DNA of 57,046 nt from positions 1 through 57,046 of the forward strand of contig DATJZY010000031.1 of NCBI GenBank assembly GCA_035577985.1, written 5' to 3'. The notes beneath the pieces are model-generated. The model was not told where the DNA came from and searched no databases. It was given only the letters and a program-made list of their open reading frames with translations. The stretch comes from Candidatus Eisenbacteria bacterium (GTDB lineage: Bacteria > Desulfobacterota > Binatia > DP-6). Each line of letters starts with the position of its first letter. Positions within the stretch are counted from its first letter, which is position 1. Positions 1 to 8,076 of the stretch are shown piece by piece. Position numbers and translations under genes: made by a program.

Positions 1-117
1 GGGGACGGGGCGGAGGCGCCTGCGAAGCGGCGCGACGCTACGTGAAGGCCGAGACGCTCCCTATGTGTTCTCGCGCGGCGTAGCCGAAGCCGAAGCCTTG
101 CCCCCGCCCTCGCGGCA
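1..117. repeat. Left-truncated copy of a large hairpin repeat (copy A)
   Basis: Bases 9-37 are identical to 48228-48256, and bases 71-98 match 48289-48316 with one mismatch. The two cores face each other across a loop (38-70) that is unrelated between copies. Outside the cores, 1-10 is largely complementary to about 100-110, so the outer arms pair with each other even though their sequence differs from copy B. The 5' end is cut by the window edge. It lies just after the stop codon of the minus-strand gene ending at 145, the same 3'-flank position as copy B. It is probably a terminator-like or REP-like element. Confidence 0.75.
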
Positions 118-144
118 CCTACGCGCGGCGACGCGACGAACCGC

Positions 145-963
145 CTAGCGCCCGCCCTGCAGCAGCCGCCCGAACGCATCTCGCGTGTGCGCCAGCGCCC
201 GCTCGTAACCCATGGCGTCGATGTCGTCGGAGATGATCTCGGCTTCGTACCACCCCCGGTAGCCCGAGCGTTCGAGGGCTCGGATGATGTCGCGCAGGGG
301 CAGGATGCCCTCGCCCAGGAGCGCGCGGTCGAGCGTGCGCATCGTCAGCGGCTTGTAGTCCGCAAGCTGCACCGCGTGGATGCGGCGCCTGGCGTCTGCG
401 GCGATCGTCTGGAGGAGGCGGCGCTCCCAGCCCGAGTGCCAGACGTCGAGGACGTAGCCGCCGCGCGTGCCGGCGCTGCGAGCGATCTCGCGCGCGTCGG
501 CGAGCGTGTTGATGAACGACAGGTCCTGGCGGAGCGGATGGATCACCTCGATCGCGAGCTTGAGCCCCGCCTTCGTCGCCTCCGGCAGGAGCGCGGCATA
601 GGCGTCGCGGTACACTTTCGCCGCACGCTCCCACGGGGCGCCCTCGCGCCCGCCGGCGATGACGACGAGCACGTCGGCGCGAAGCTCGCTCACCCACTCG
701 ATCGCGCGGCGCACCTGCTCCATGCCGGCGCGCATCGAGGCGCCGGTCACCCCGAAGCGGCCGTACGAGCCCACGTGCGCGACCTTGAGGCTCGATCGCT
801 TGAGCAGATCGATCGCCTTGCGCACGCCGAAGGCGTCGAGCTTCGTCGAGGCGAGACTGATCGAGCGGAAACCCGCGCGCTCGAGGTGCCGCACGTCGTC
901 CGCGAGCGACCAGCCCCGCATCATGTAGTGGCCGATGGTGAGACGTTCGGGTGCCGGGGTCAC
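145..963 (-). CDS. Sugar phosphate isomerase/epimerase-like TIM-barrel protein
   Basis: A 272-residue protein of the xylose isomerase-like TIM-barrel (AP endonuclease 2) superfamily. Likely metal ligands sit on successive strands: E139 in LAIEVIHP, D173 and H176 in VLDVWH, and E240/E242 in WYEAEI. The length is normal for this family, whose members isomerise or epimerise sugars or inositol derivatives, or dehydrate keto acids; the substrate cannot be read from sequence. The start chosen is the GTG at 961-963, 8 bases after the stop of the upstream dihaem peroxidase gene, which implies translational coupling. ATG codons at 924 and 921 are alternatives that would remove the first strand. No signal peptide is visible, so it should be cytoplasmic, unlike the two genes upstream in the same operon. 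Confidence 0.85.
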   Translation of the reverse strand: MTPAPERLTIGHYMMRGWSLADDVRHLERAGFRSISLASTKLDAFGVRKAIDLLKRSSLKVAHVGSYGRFGVTGASMRAGMEQVRRAIEWVSELRADVLVVIAGGREGAPWERAAKVYRDAYAALLPEATKAGLKLAIEVIHPLRQDLSFINTLADAREIARSAGTRGGYVLDVWHSGWERRLLQTIAADARRRIHAVQLADYKPLTMRTLDRALLGEGILPLRDIIRALERSGYRGWYEAEIISDDIDAMGYERALAHTRDAFGRLLQGGR

Positions 964-971
964 CGGACCCG

Positions 972-2066
972 TCAGCGCGGGAGGTGCGACCGCAACGCCT
1001 CGACCGCGGCATCGTCGCAGAGCTTGCCGGTCGGACCGCGCACGACGACCGGCGGGCCGCGCAGCGTCTTCAGGAACGCGTAGAGCTGGAACTTCTCGTC
1101 GGGCGTCAGGCCGAGCGGCTGTCCGACCAGCGGGTCGTGGTTCGGATCGCTCCCGCTCTGCGCGTCCAGGTGATCGATCACGTCCGAGAGCGTGTTGGCC
1201 GAGCCGTCGTGGAAATACGGCGACGTCGTCACCACCTGGCGCAGGGTGGGGGTGAGGAACTTGCCGCCGTCCTCGGGATTGCCGGTGACGCGTGCGCGGC
1301 CCTCGTCGGCGCGGATGCCGTTCGCATCGGGAGGCGACGTACTCACGTTGTGAAAGCGGCCGTCGCTGAAGTTGGGTCCGTTGTGGCAGCGTGCGCATCC
1401 TGCCTTGCCGGTGAACAGCGCCACGCCCTTCTCCGCCGCCTCGGGGATCCTGCCGCGCCCCTGGTTCCACTTGTCGAAGGCCGTCGCGCGCGTGACCAGC
1501 TGGCGTGCGAAGACCGCCAGCGCCTTGCCGGCGAGGTCGAACACCGCCTCGTCGTCGAGGGTGCGGATGTCGCGCCGGAACGCGCGCTGAAATCGGGCGA
1601 CGTATCCGGGGTGCGCCCGCAGGAGACCCGCGAGCCGCCCAGCGGCCTCGGGGCGCGTCTTGCCGAGCTGCTGGTTGTCCTCGATCCAGGGCTCGACGAA
1701 GGCATGCCCCAGGTCGTCGGTTCGCCCGTCGCGGAAAAACGCCGGGCGGTAGACGATGTTCAGGAGCGACTCGGTGTTGAACGGCAGCGTGAAGAAGATC
1801 GTTCCCTGGCTCGTGTCGGGACGCGGCTTCACCAGATTGTCCTGCCAGTTGGTGTTGTAGACGTGGCAGTTGTTGCACGCGGTGAAGCCCGAGCCGGACA
1901 GGCGCTGGTCGAAGAAGAGCTCCGCGCCGAGGTCGCGACGCGCGGGCGTCGGCGGGTTGCCCTTGTCGCGTGGCGGGTGCCCGAGCGGCGGCAGCTCCGG
2001 GTAGCGCAGCTCGCCGGCGCCGGCGAACGCCGGAAGCAGCAGGCACAGGATGAGTAGGCGGTGCAC
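972..2066 (-). CDS. Dihaem cytochrome c peroxidase / MauG family protein
   Basis: A 364-residue exported protein with a Sec signal peptide (about residues 1-17, LLILCLLLPAFAGA). It has exactly two haem c attachment motifs, CNNCH at 64-68 and CARCH at 224-228, spaced as in the bacterial dihaem peroxidase/MauG family. These periplasmic enzymes reduce hydrogen peroxide or, as in MauG, oxidise a partner protein. The start is GTG at 2066, with GAGGA a few bases upstream, 7 bases after the preceding secreted-protein gene. It heads into the isomerase-like gene at 963 with an 8-base gap, so the three form one minus-strand operon. Length and motif order support the family; peroxidase versus MauG-like activity is not decided by what I can see. 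Confidence 0.92.
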   Translation of the reverse strand: MHRLLILCLLLPAFAGAGELRYPELPPLGHPPRDKGNPPTPARRDLGAELFFDQRLSGSGFTACNNCHVYNTNWQDNLVKPRPDTSQGTIFFTLPFNTESLLNIVYRPAFFRDGRTDDLGHAFVEPWIEDNQQLGKTRPEAAGRLAGLLRAHPGYVARFQRAFRRDIRTLDDEAVFDLAGKALAVFARQLVTRATAFDKWNQGRGRIPEAAEKGVALFTGKAGCARCHNGPNFSDGRFHNVSTSPPDANGIRADEGRARVTGNPEDGGKFLTPTLRQVVTTSPYFHDGSANTLSDVIDHLDAQSGSDPNHDPLVGQPLGLTPDEKFQLYAFLKTLRGPPVVVRGPTGKLCDDAAVEALRSHLPR

Positions 2067-2073
2067 GTCGTCC

Positions 2074-2616
2074 TCAGAAGATGATGAAGTGGCGGTTGGT
2101 GAGGATCACCGTCGCGTCTTCGCAGCCGACCGGCACGCGCACCGAGACGCCGGTCGGCTCGCAGCCCGTGTTGTCGAACGCGGCCAGATCGCCGCGCTGC
2201 GGCCCGAGCCCGCCGCCCGGAACGACGTCGACGAACAGGAGCATTTCGTACTCGCCGGGCGGGAACGCCGCGGCCGTGGTGATGGTCGCCTGCGCGCCGT
2301 GCATGGCGCCGATCGTGATGCTGTCCGGCACGACCTCCTGCAGGAAACCCTGGAACACCTCGCCGCGCGGCAGGAAGATGAAGAGCACGCTCTTGCCGTC
2401 GAGATCGGCGACGGGGACGTGATAGGGCCCCGACTGCGTGATGACCTCGACGCTGTCGTTCTCGACCGCAAGGTCGATCTGCAGCGTGATGCGATGCTTC
2501 TCGTCGGGGTTCGCGCAGCGTGGCGTGGTGGCCGTGCGGTGGCAACGACACATCGCCTCCCCCACGGCGGGAACGAACGCGGCCACGACGAGAGCCGTGA
2601 GGAGCAGCCGGAGCAT
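2074..2616 (-). CDS. Secreted hypothetical protein, cysteine-containing
   Basis: A 180-residue protein with a clear signal peptide (residues 1-21, LLLTALVVAAFVPAV). Next comes a cysteine/histidine cluster, MCRCHR at about 22-27, then a beta-rich body with further cysteines near 34 and in the C-terminal third. I do not recognise the family. The start is the ATG at 2614-2616, which begins the hydrophobic leader; reading further upstream gives an arginine-rich stretch that would bury it. It is the first gene of an operon with the dihaem peroxidase (7-base gap), so a role as electron donor, substrate or binding partner of that enzyme is possible but unproven. The CxCH spacing is not a canonical haem site. 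Confidence 0.7.
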   Translation of the reverse strand: MLRLLLTALVVAAFVPAVGEAMCRCHRTATTPRCANPDEKHRITLQIDLAVENDSVEVITQSGPYHVPVADLDGKSVLFIFLPRGEVFQGFLQEVVPDSITIGAMHGAQATITTAAAFPPGEYEMLLFVDVVPGGGLGPQRGDLAAFDNTGCEPTGVSVRVPVGCEDATVILTNRHFIIF

Positions 2617-2728
2617 CGGCGGTCGGGTCTCTACCCGCTGGCGACGGCCATAGTCAAGGTTCAATTCGCGAGCAGCACCGCGGACGTTGGCTCCAGGAGC
2701 GATCCGCAACGAGCGCGGCGCGCGCGGC

Positions 2729-4027
2729 TCACACCGGCCATCGCTCGCGCAGCCACGGCACGATGATCTCGTCGGCGACGCGATCCTGCGGGTGCGCGAG
2801 CTTCGATCCCTTCTCGCCGGCGGGGTAGAGGTAGTGGCTCGCGCCCGAGAGCTCGCGGTACGTCTTGTCCGTCGCCGCCGTCCGGTCGTACGCCTGCCGG
2901 CACTCGCTCGGATAGATGTCCATGTCGGCCATGGCGCACACGGCGAGCGTCGGGACGCTCACCTCGGGCAGCGTGCGCTCGAGCGCGGCGTTCGACGAGA
3001 GGCCCGACCAGGTCGAGAGCCAGCCGCGTGCCGTCATCGTCCGTGCCAGCCCCTCGCCGTAGTTCCCGACGACGGGGTCACGACCATACGAGAAGATCGA
3101 TCCGAGCGGGCGCTCGGACGGATCGAGCCGCGGATCGAGGTAGCGTGGATCCGCGAGCGTGCGGTAGATGAGCAGGTAGGGGCGCTGCAGGGCGTGGCGC
3201 GCGAGCCGCGGCCGCTCCTCGGCCGGCGCGGTGCCGAGCTTCTTCTTGAAGTACGCGGCCTCGTCGATGCGCTCCTGCGCGGCGCGATCCAGGCGCTCGC
3301 AGCGCGCGCGCTGCTCGGCGCGAAACGTCGCGAGGAAATCCGCCGAGTAGCTCGAGGGCCCGTCGCCCATCGGCCGGTAGCCGTTGCGTGGATCGTACAT
3401 GTCCAGGCGCGGGTTCGACGCGATCGGGTTCGCCTCGTCGATGACCGACGGGTCGAGACGATCGAGCAGGAACATGCCCTCGCCCGGATGCGCTGCGAGC
3501 AGGATCAGACCGTCGGCCATCGGCATCGCGGTTTCGTCGAGCGGCACCCGATCGCCCGACGGCGCGCGCACGATGCGCTTCTCGGGCGCCCGGCCCGCCT
3601 GCTGGAGGTAGAACGCAAAGAGCGACCCGCCGCCGGAGTTCGCCAGCAGGACGACCTTGCGAAAGCCCTGCGCGCGCAGCCACGTCATCGTGCCGGCGAC
3701 GTCGACCAGCAGGCGCTCGTGGAGCGCGTCCGCGTCGTGGTTCAAGTACCGGCTCGTCGACCCCATGAACGCGTAGCCGGCCGACGTGAGCTGCGGCGCG
3801 AGGTAATGGCGGCTGAAGTCGGCCCGCGGATGCATGGCGACGAGGACTGTGTCGGGATCCTTCTTCGCGGGGCGGTAGAGGATGCCCGTCAGCGGAAACC
3901 CGTCGGCGGCGGCGTGATCGACGATCTCGCGGCGCACGGCCGGATCGAGCGTCCGATAGCAATGTGGGAACACGATGCGCTGGACGGTCGTCTGCTCCGC
4001 GTGGATCATGCTCGCGATCTGTGCCAT
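2729..4027 (-). CDS. Alpha/beta hydrolase family protein
   Basis: A 432-residue cytoplasmic protein. A nucleophile elbow reading A-N-S-G-G with serine near residue 131 follows a beta strand (VVLLA), and an early HPRADFSR segment resembles the oxyanion-loop region of alpha/beta hydrolases. A C-terminal PTLAVCAMADMDIY strand and GASHYLYP segment fit the acid and histidine positions of the triad. It is longer than a minimal hydrolase fold, with a helical insertion between about 210 and 300. The start at 4027 (MAQIAS) leaves 25 bases to the divergent lyase gene at 4053; ATG 4009 is an alternative. The substrate is unknown. Confidence 0.75.
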   Translation of the reverse strand: MAQIASMIHAEQTTVQRIVFPHCYRTLDPAVRREIVDHAAADGFPLTGILYRPAKKDPDTVLVAMHPRADFSRHYLAPQLTSAGYAFMGSTSRYLNHDADALHERLLVDVAGTMTWLRAQGFRKVVLLANSGGGSLFAFYLQQAGRAPEKRIVRAPSGDRVPLDETAMPMADGLILLAAHPGEGMFLLDRLDPSVIDEANPIASNPRLDMYDPRNGYRPMGDGPSSYSADFLATFRAEQRARCERLDRAAQERIDEAAYFKKKLGTAPAEERPRLARHALQRPYLLIYRTLADPRYLDPRLDPSERPLGSIFSYGRDPVVGNYGEGLARTMTARGWLSTWSGLSSNAALERTLPEVSVPTLAVCAMADMDIYPSECRQAYDRTAATDKTYRELSGASHYLYPAGEKGSKLAHPQDRVADEIIVPWLRERWPV

Positions 4028-4052
4028 GGATCGTCGCGCAGCGGCAACCGCA

Positions 4053-4910
4053 ATGAATCGCATCACGGCCCTCCTCGCGGGCGACGGCCCGCTGGTGATT
4101 CCCGGCGTCTACGACGCCCTGTCGGCGAAGCTCGCCGCCGAAGCGGGGTTCCGCGCCGTGCTCGTCTCGGGCTACTGCCTCTCCGCGACCCGCCTCGGCG
4201 AGCCCGACTTCGGGCTCATCACGCAGACCGAGGTGCTGGACGCGGCCGCGCGCATCGTCGCGGCGGTCGACATTCCCGTGCTGGTCGACATCGACACCGG
4301 CTACGGGAACGCGTTCAACGTCGAGCGCACGGTGAAGGAGCTGGTCCGCCTGGGCGCGGCGGGCTGCTTTCTCGAGGACCAGGTATGGCCGAAGCGCTGC
4401 GGCCACATGGACGGCAAGCGCGTCGTCCCGCTCGACGAGTACCTGCCGAAGCTCGCCGCCGCGCGTGAGACCGGCGGGCCGGACTTCTGGATCACGGCGC
4501 GCACCGACGCCCGTGCGGTCACGGGGCTCGACGACGCCATCGCGCGCGGTCGCGCGTTCGCGCAGCACGGCGCGAGCGCCGTCTTCGTCGAGGCGCCGGA
4601 GTCGGAGGACGAGATGGCGCGCGTGCGCACGGCGATCCCGCCCGACGTGCCGCTCGTCGCCAACATGGTCGAGCAGGGCAAGACACCGATCCGCTCGGCG
4701 GCCGAGCTGGCGGCGGCGGGCCATCGGCTGGTGCTCGTGCCGGTGGCGCCGCTGCTCGCCTCGACGCACGCGCTGCGGGCCCTCTTCGCGACGCTCGCGC
4801 GCGACGGACGCACCGCCGCGATGGCCGATCGCATGACGACGTTCGGCGAGCTCAACGCGCTCGTCGGGTTGGGCGAGCGTTACCGCCGCGAGCGCGACTG
4901 GCTGCGCTGA
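4053..4910 (+). CDS. Isocitrate lyase/PEP mutase family protein
   Basis: A 285-residue TIM-barrel enzyme of the isocitrate lyase/PEP phosphonomutase superfamily. Visible signatures are DIDTGYGN (79-86, metal-binding aspartates), ED at 108-109, the lyase loop KRCGH at 114-118 with the catalytic cysteine C116, and ITARTDA at 147-153. The KRCGH loop points to a C-C bond lyase (2-methylisocitrate lyase/PrpB-like) rather than phosphonopyruvate chemistry, and PrpB is about this long. ATG 4053 was preferred to upstream codons because the family starts just before this point. The stop overlaps the ATG of the acyl-CoA synthetase by one base, indicating coupled translation. No citrate synthase-like partner is present here, so the substrate may not be methylisocitrate. 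Confidence 0.9.
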   Translation: MNRITALLAGDGPLVIPGVYDALSAKLAAEAGFRAVLVSGYCLSATRLGEPDFGLITQTEVLDAAARIVAAVDIPVLVDIDTGYGNAFNVERTVKELVRLGAAGCFLEDQVWPKRCGHMDGKRVVPLDEYLPKLAAARETGGPDFWITARTDARAVTGLDDAIARGRAFAQHGASAVFVEAPESEDEMARVRTAIPPDVPLVANMVEQGKTPIRSAAELAAAGHRLVLVPVAPLLASTHALRALFATLARDGRTAAMADRMTTFGELNALVGLGERYRRERDWLR

Positions 4911-6469
4911 TGCTGCGCGCAGCGACGTTGCCCGAGCTGCTGCAGGCCGCGGCGGCGGAAGCGCCCGATGCCGAGGCCTTCCGCTATCGGGACGAGCGGC
5001 TCACGTACGTCGATTGGCGCGACCTCGCGGATCGGCTCGCCGGCGGCTTCGCGGCGCGCGGGGTCGGACGCGGCGACGTGGTCGCCCTGCTGCTCCCGTC
5101 GACGCCGCTCTATCTCGTGGCGTACCTCGCGGCGGCGCGGATCGGCGCCGTCACGACCGGCATCAACGCGCGCTACCGGCGCACCGAGATCGGTCACGTG
5201 CTGCGGCAGTCGGGCGCGAAGCTCCTCCTCGCCATCACGGCGTGGCACGACGCCGACTTCCGCGCGGTGGTCGAATCGCTGCGCCCCGAGCTACCGGAGC
5301 TGGCGGCGATCTGGGTCGAGCCGGGGGCGGTGCGCGCGAGCACGCGCCGCGTGATCGATCCGCTCGCCGCCGAGCCACCCGCGGCGGGCCCGCTGCCGGA
5401 CGATCCGGCGGCGATCATCTTCACCAGCGGCACGACCGCCGCGCCGAAAGGCGCGTGGTACACGCACCGAAATCTCCTGGCGCTGGCCGAGATCGAGGAC
5501 CGCCGCCATCCCGGCGGCGCCCCGCACTTCCGCAAGCACCTGGCCGCCGGGTTGTCGTTCGCGCACGTCGGCACGATGGCCCGGATCGCCGTCCAGATCG
5601 GCACCATCGGCGGGTCGATCCTCCACGACGCCTTCGATCCCGCCGTCATGATGGAGACGATCGAGCGCGAGCGGCTCGAGCACATCGGGTGCATCCCGAC
5701 CCAGGCGATCATGCTGCTCGACCATCCCGACCGCGGCAGCCGCGACCTCTCGTCGGTCCGCAGCGTGCTCCTCGGTGGCGCGCCGTCGTCGCCGGAGCTG
5801 ATCCGCCGCGTCGAGGAGACGCTCGAGGCGAAGGTGGTGGTGCGCTACTCGTCGACCGAGGTCGGGATCGCGACCGGTTCCCTCCCGGACGATCCGATCG
5901 AGATCCTGTCGACCACGGTCGGGAAGGCGACGCCGGGCGTGGAGCTGCGGATCGTCGACGCGGAGAATCGCCCGCTGCTGGCCGGCGAGGTCGGCGAGGT
6001 GGTCATTCGCTCGCCCGCCACCATGCGCGGGTACTGGCGCAATCCCGAGGCGACGGCAGCCACGATCGACGCCGACGGCTGGATCCACACCGGGGACCTC
6101 GGCTCGCTCGACGCGGCGGGGTATCTGCGGCTGCGCGGCCGCCAGAGCGAGATGTTCATCCGCGGCGGCTACAACGTCTATCCGTCCGAGGTCGAGGACG
6201 TGCTCGCGCGCCACCCGAAGATCGCGCGCGCCGCCGTGCTGGGTCTGCCGGACGACCGCATGGGCGAGGTCGGTTGGGCGTTCGTGCAGGCGCGTGATCC
6301 CGCCGCGCCGCCGACGCTGCACGAGCTGCGCGCCTTCGTCGGCGAGGAGCTCGCGAGCTTCAAGCGTCCCGACGGTCTGACCGTGCTTCCCGAGCTTCCC
6401 GTCACCCCGATGTTCAAGGTAGACAAGCGCGCCTTGAGATCGTACGCCGAGAGCCATCGTGTCCGGTAG
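4910..6469 (+). CDS. Acyl-CoA synthetase (AMP-forming, ANL superfamily)
   Basis: A 519-residue adenylate-forming ligase that activates a carboxylic acid to its CoA thioester via an acyl-AMP. Core motifs are in order: the P-loop TSGTTAAPKG at 172-181, YSSTE at 313-317, WIHTGD at 391-396, the hinge region GYNVYPSEVE at 420-429, and a C-terminal lysine in TPMFKVDK. Length is typical of the fatty/aryl acyl-CoA ligase class. It overlaps the upstream lyase by one base and the downstream GMC oxidoreductase by 11 bases, so the three are one translationally coupled operon. The acid activated is unknown; context suggests a catabolic substrate oxidised by the GMC enzyme. Confidence 0.93.
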   Translation: MLRAATLPELLQAAAAEAPDAEAFRYRDERLTYVDWRDLADRLAGGFAARGVGRGDVVALLLPSTPLYLVAYLAAARIGAVTTGINARYRRTEIGHVLRQSGAKLLLAITAWHDADFRAVVESLRPELPELAAIWVEPGAVRASTRRVIDPLAAEPPAAGPLPDDPAAIIFTSGTTAAPKGAWYTHRNLLALAEIEDRRHPGGAPHFRKHLAAGLSFAHVGTMARIAVQIGTIGGSILHDAFDPAVMMETIERERLEHIGCIPTQAIMLLDHPDRGSRDLSSVRSVLLGGAPSSPELIRRVEETLEAKVVVRYSSTEVGIATGSLPDDPIEILSTTVGKATPGVELRIVDAENRPLLAGEVGEVVIRSPATMRGYWRNPEATAATIDADGWIHTGDLGSLDAAGYLRLRGRQSEMFIRGGYNVYPSEVEDVLARHPKIARAAVLGLPDDRMGEVGWAFVQARDPAAPPTLHELRAFVGEELASFKRPDGLTVLPELPVTPMFKVDKRALRSYAESHRVR

Positions 6470-8063
6470 CGCGGACGCCGGCGCGGACGTGATCGTCGTC
6501 GGCTCCGGTCCCGGCGGCGTCAACTGCGCGGCGCCGCTGGTCGAAGCCGGGAAGCGCGTCCTCATGCTCGATTTCGGGAACGAGGACCGGCACTACGCCG
6601 GCTTGATCCCACGCGAGCCGTTCTCGACGCTGCGACGCACCGACGCAGGCCAGCATCGCTACCTCCTCGGCGACCGGTTCGAGGGCGTGCCGTTCGGCGG
6701 CGTGCGCGTGGGCGCACAGCTGACGCCGCCCCGCGCGCACATCCTGCGCGACGCTCCGGAGCTGCAGCCGGCCGAGACCGACGACTTCGCCGTCTCGATG
6801 AGCCTCGCGCGCGGCGGGCTCGGCGCCGGCTGGAGCGCCGGCGTCTTCCCGTTCACGGACGACGAGCTGCGCGACATGGGCTTGTCGGTCGCCGACCTCC
6901 AGCCCCACTACGACGCCGTCGCCGAGCGCATCGGCGTGTGCGGCGACCACGACGACCTGGCGCGCTTCTTTCCCGAGAGTCCGAGCATCATGCCGGCGCT
7001 CGACGTGGACGTGAACGCCGAAACGATCCTCGGCCGCTACGACCGGCGCCGGGCGGCGCTCGCGGCGAGGGGGTTCTACCTCGGCAAGCCGCGGCTCGCG
7101 GTCTGCACGCGCCAGCATCGCGGGCGCGGGCCGCACGGCTACCTCGACCTCGAGTACTGGGCCGACATGGACCGCAGCGTCTACCGCGCCCAGTGGACGC
7201 TCGACGAGCTGCTGCAGGCGCCGAACTTCACGTACTTGAATCGCCGCCTCGTGCAGGGCTTCCGCGACGACGGCGCCGTCGTGCGGATCGAGGTGAAGCG
7301 CGCCGACGACGGGCTCGTCGAGGCGCACCTCGGCCGCAAGCTCGTCCTCGCGGCCGGCACGTTCGGCACGGCGCGCATCGTCCTGCGCTCGCTCGATCGC
7401 TACGGCACGCGCATCCCGATGGTGTGCAACGCGTACGCCTACGCCCCGATGCTCAACCTCGGCATGCTGCGGCGCGCGACGCGCGACCGGCGCTACAGCT
7501 TGGCCCAGCTGACGGCGATGGTGCAGCTCCCGGGCCGCGTGCTCCAGTCGCAGGTCTTCTCCTACCGCTCGCTCCTGACGTTCAAGCTCATGAAGGAGGC
7601 GCCGATCGCCTACCGCGAAGCGCGCCGCATCCTGCAGGTGATGATCCCGAACTTCGCGATCCTCGGCATCCACCACGAGGATCGTCCGGGCGAGGGCAAG
7701 TACTGCATCCTCCATCGCGGCGAGCCCGATCGGCTCGAAGTGCGCTACCGCCAGACGCCCGACGAGGTACGGATGCAGCAGGCCGACGAAAAGCTCCTGC
7801 TCGGCTTCTTCCGCCAGCTCGGTTGCTTCCCGCTCCGCATGATCCGGCCCGGCAACGGCTCGAGCCTGCACTACGCCGGCACCTTCCCGATCGTCCCGGC
7901 GGGCGACGATCCGCTCACGTGCGACCGCGACAGCCGCCTGCGCGCCACGCGCAACGTCTACGTCGCCGACGGCTCGGTGTTCCCGTGGCTGCCGCCGAAG
8001 GGTCTCACGTTCAACATCATGGCCAACGCGGACCGCGTGGGGACGCTGCTCGCGCGCACGTAG
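6459..8063 (+). CDS. GMC family FAD-dependent oxidoreductase
   Basis: A 534-residue flavoprotein starting at a GTG inside the end of the synthetase gene. The N-terminal dinucleotide fold VVGSGPGG spans residues 13-20. The C-terminal region carries SSLHYAG with H471 as likely active-site base, followed by NVYVADGSVFPWLPPKG from about residue 499, the usual GMC/cholesterol-oxidase-type ending that contacts FAD. GMC enzymes oxidise primary or secondary alcohols, sugars or sterols. No signal peptide is present. Position after an acyl-CoA ligase suggests an alcohol-to-carbonyl step in the same degradation route. The substrate is not readable from sequence. Confidence 0.88.
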   Translation: MSGSADAGADVIVVGSGPGGVNCAAPLVEAGKRVLMLDFGNEDRHYAGLIPREPFSTLRRTDAGQHRYLLGDRFEGVPFGGVRVGAQLTPPRAHILRDAPELQPAETDDFAVSMSLARGGLGAGWSAGVFPFTDDELRDMGLSVADLQPHYDAVAERIGVCGDHDDLARFFPESPSIMPALDVDVNAETILGRYDRRRAALAARGFYLGKPRLAVCTRQHRGRGPHGYLDLEYWADMDRSVYRAQWTLDELLQAPNFTYLNRRLVQGFRDDGAVVRIEVKRADDGLVEAHLGRKLVLAAGTFGTARIVLRSLDRYGTRIPMVCNAYAYAPMLNLGMLRRATRDRRYSLAQLTAMVQLPGRVLQSQVFSYRSLLTFKLMKEAPIAYREARRILQVMIPNFAILGIHHEDRPGEGKYCILHRGEPDRLEVRYRQTPDEVRMQQADEKLLLGFFRQLGCFPLRMIRPGNGSSLHYAGTFPIVPAGDDPLTCDRDSRLRATRNVYVADGSVFPWLPPKGLTFNIMANADRVGTLLART

Positions 8064-8076
8064 AGGATCGCGTTTC

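Noticed and set aside
964..2046. Reading the isomerase-like protein as a 633-residue fusion starting at 2046
   Set aside because: The first part overlaps the dihaem peroxidase gene in another frame and is low-complexity. The GTG at 963 directly after the peroxidase stop explains the start.
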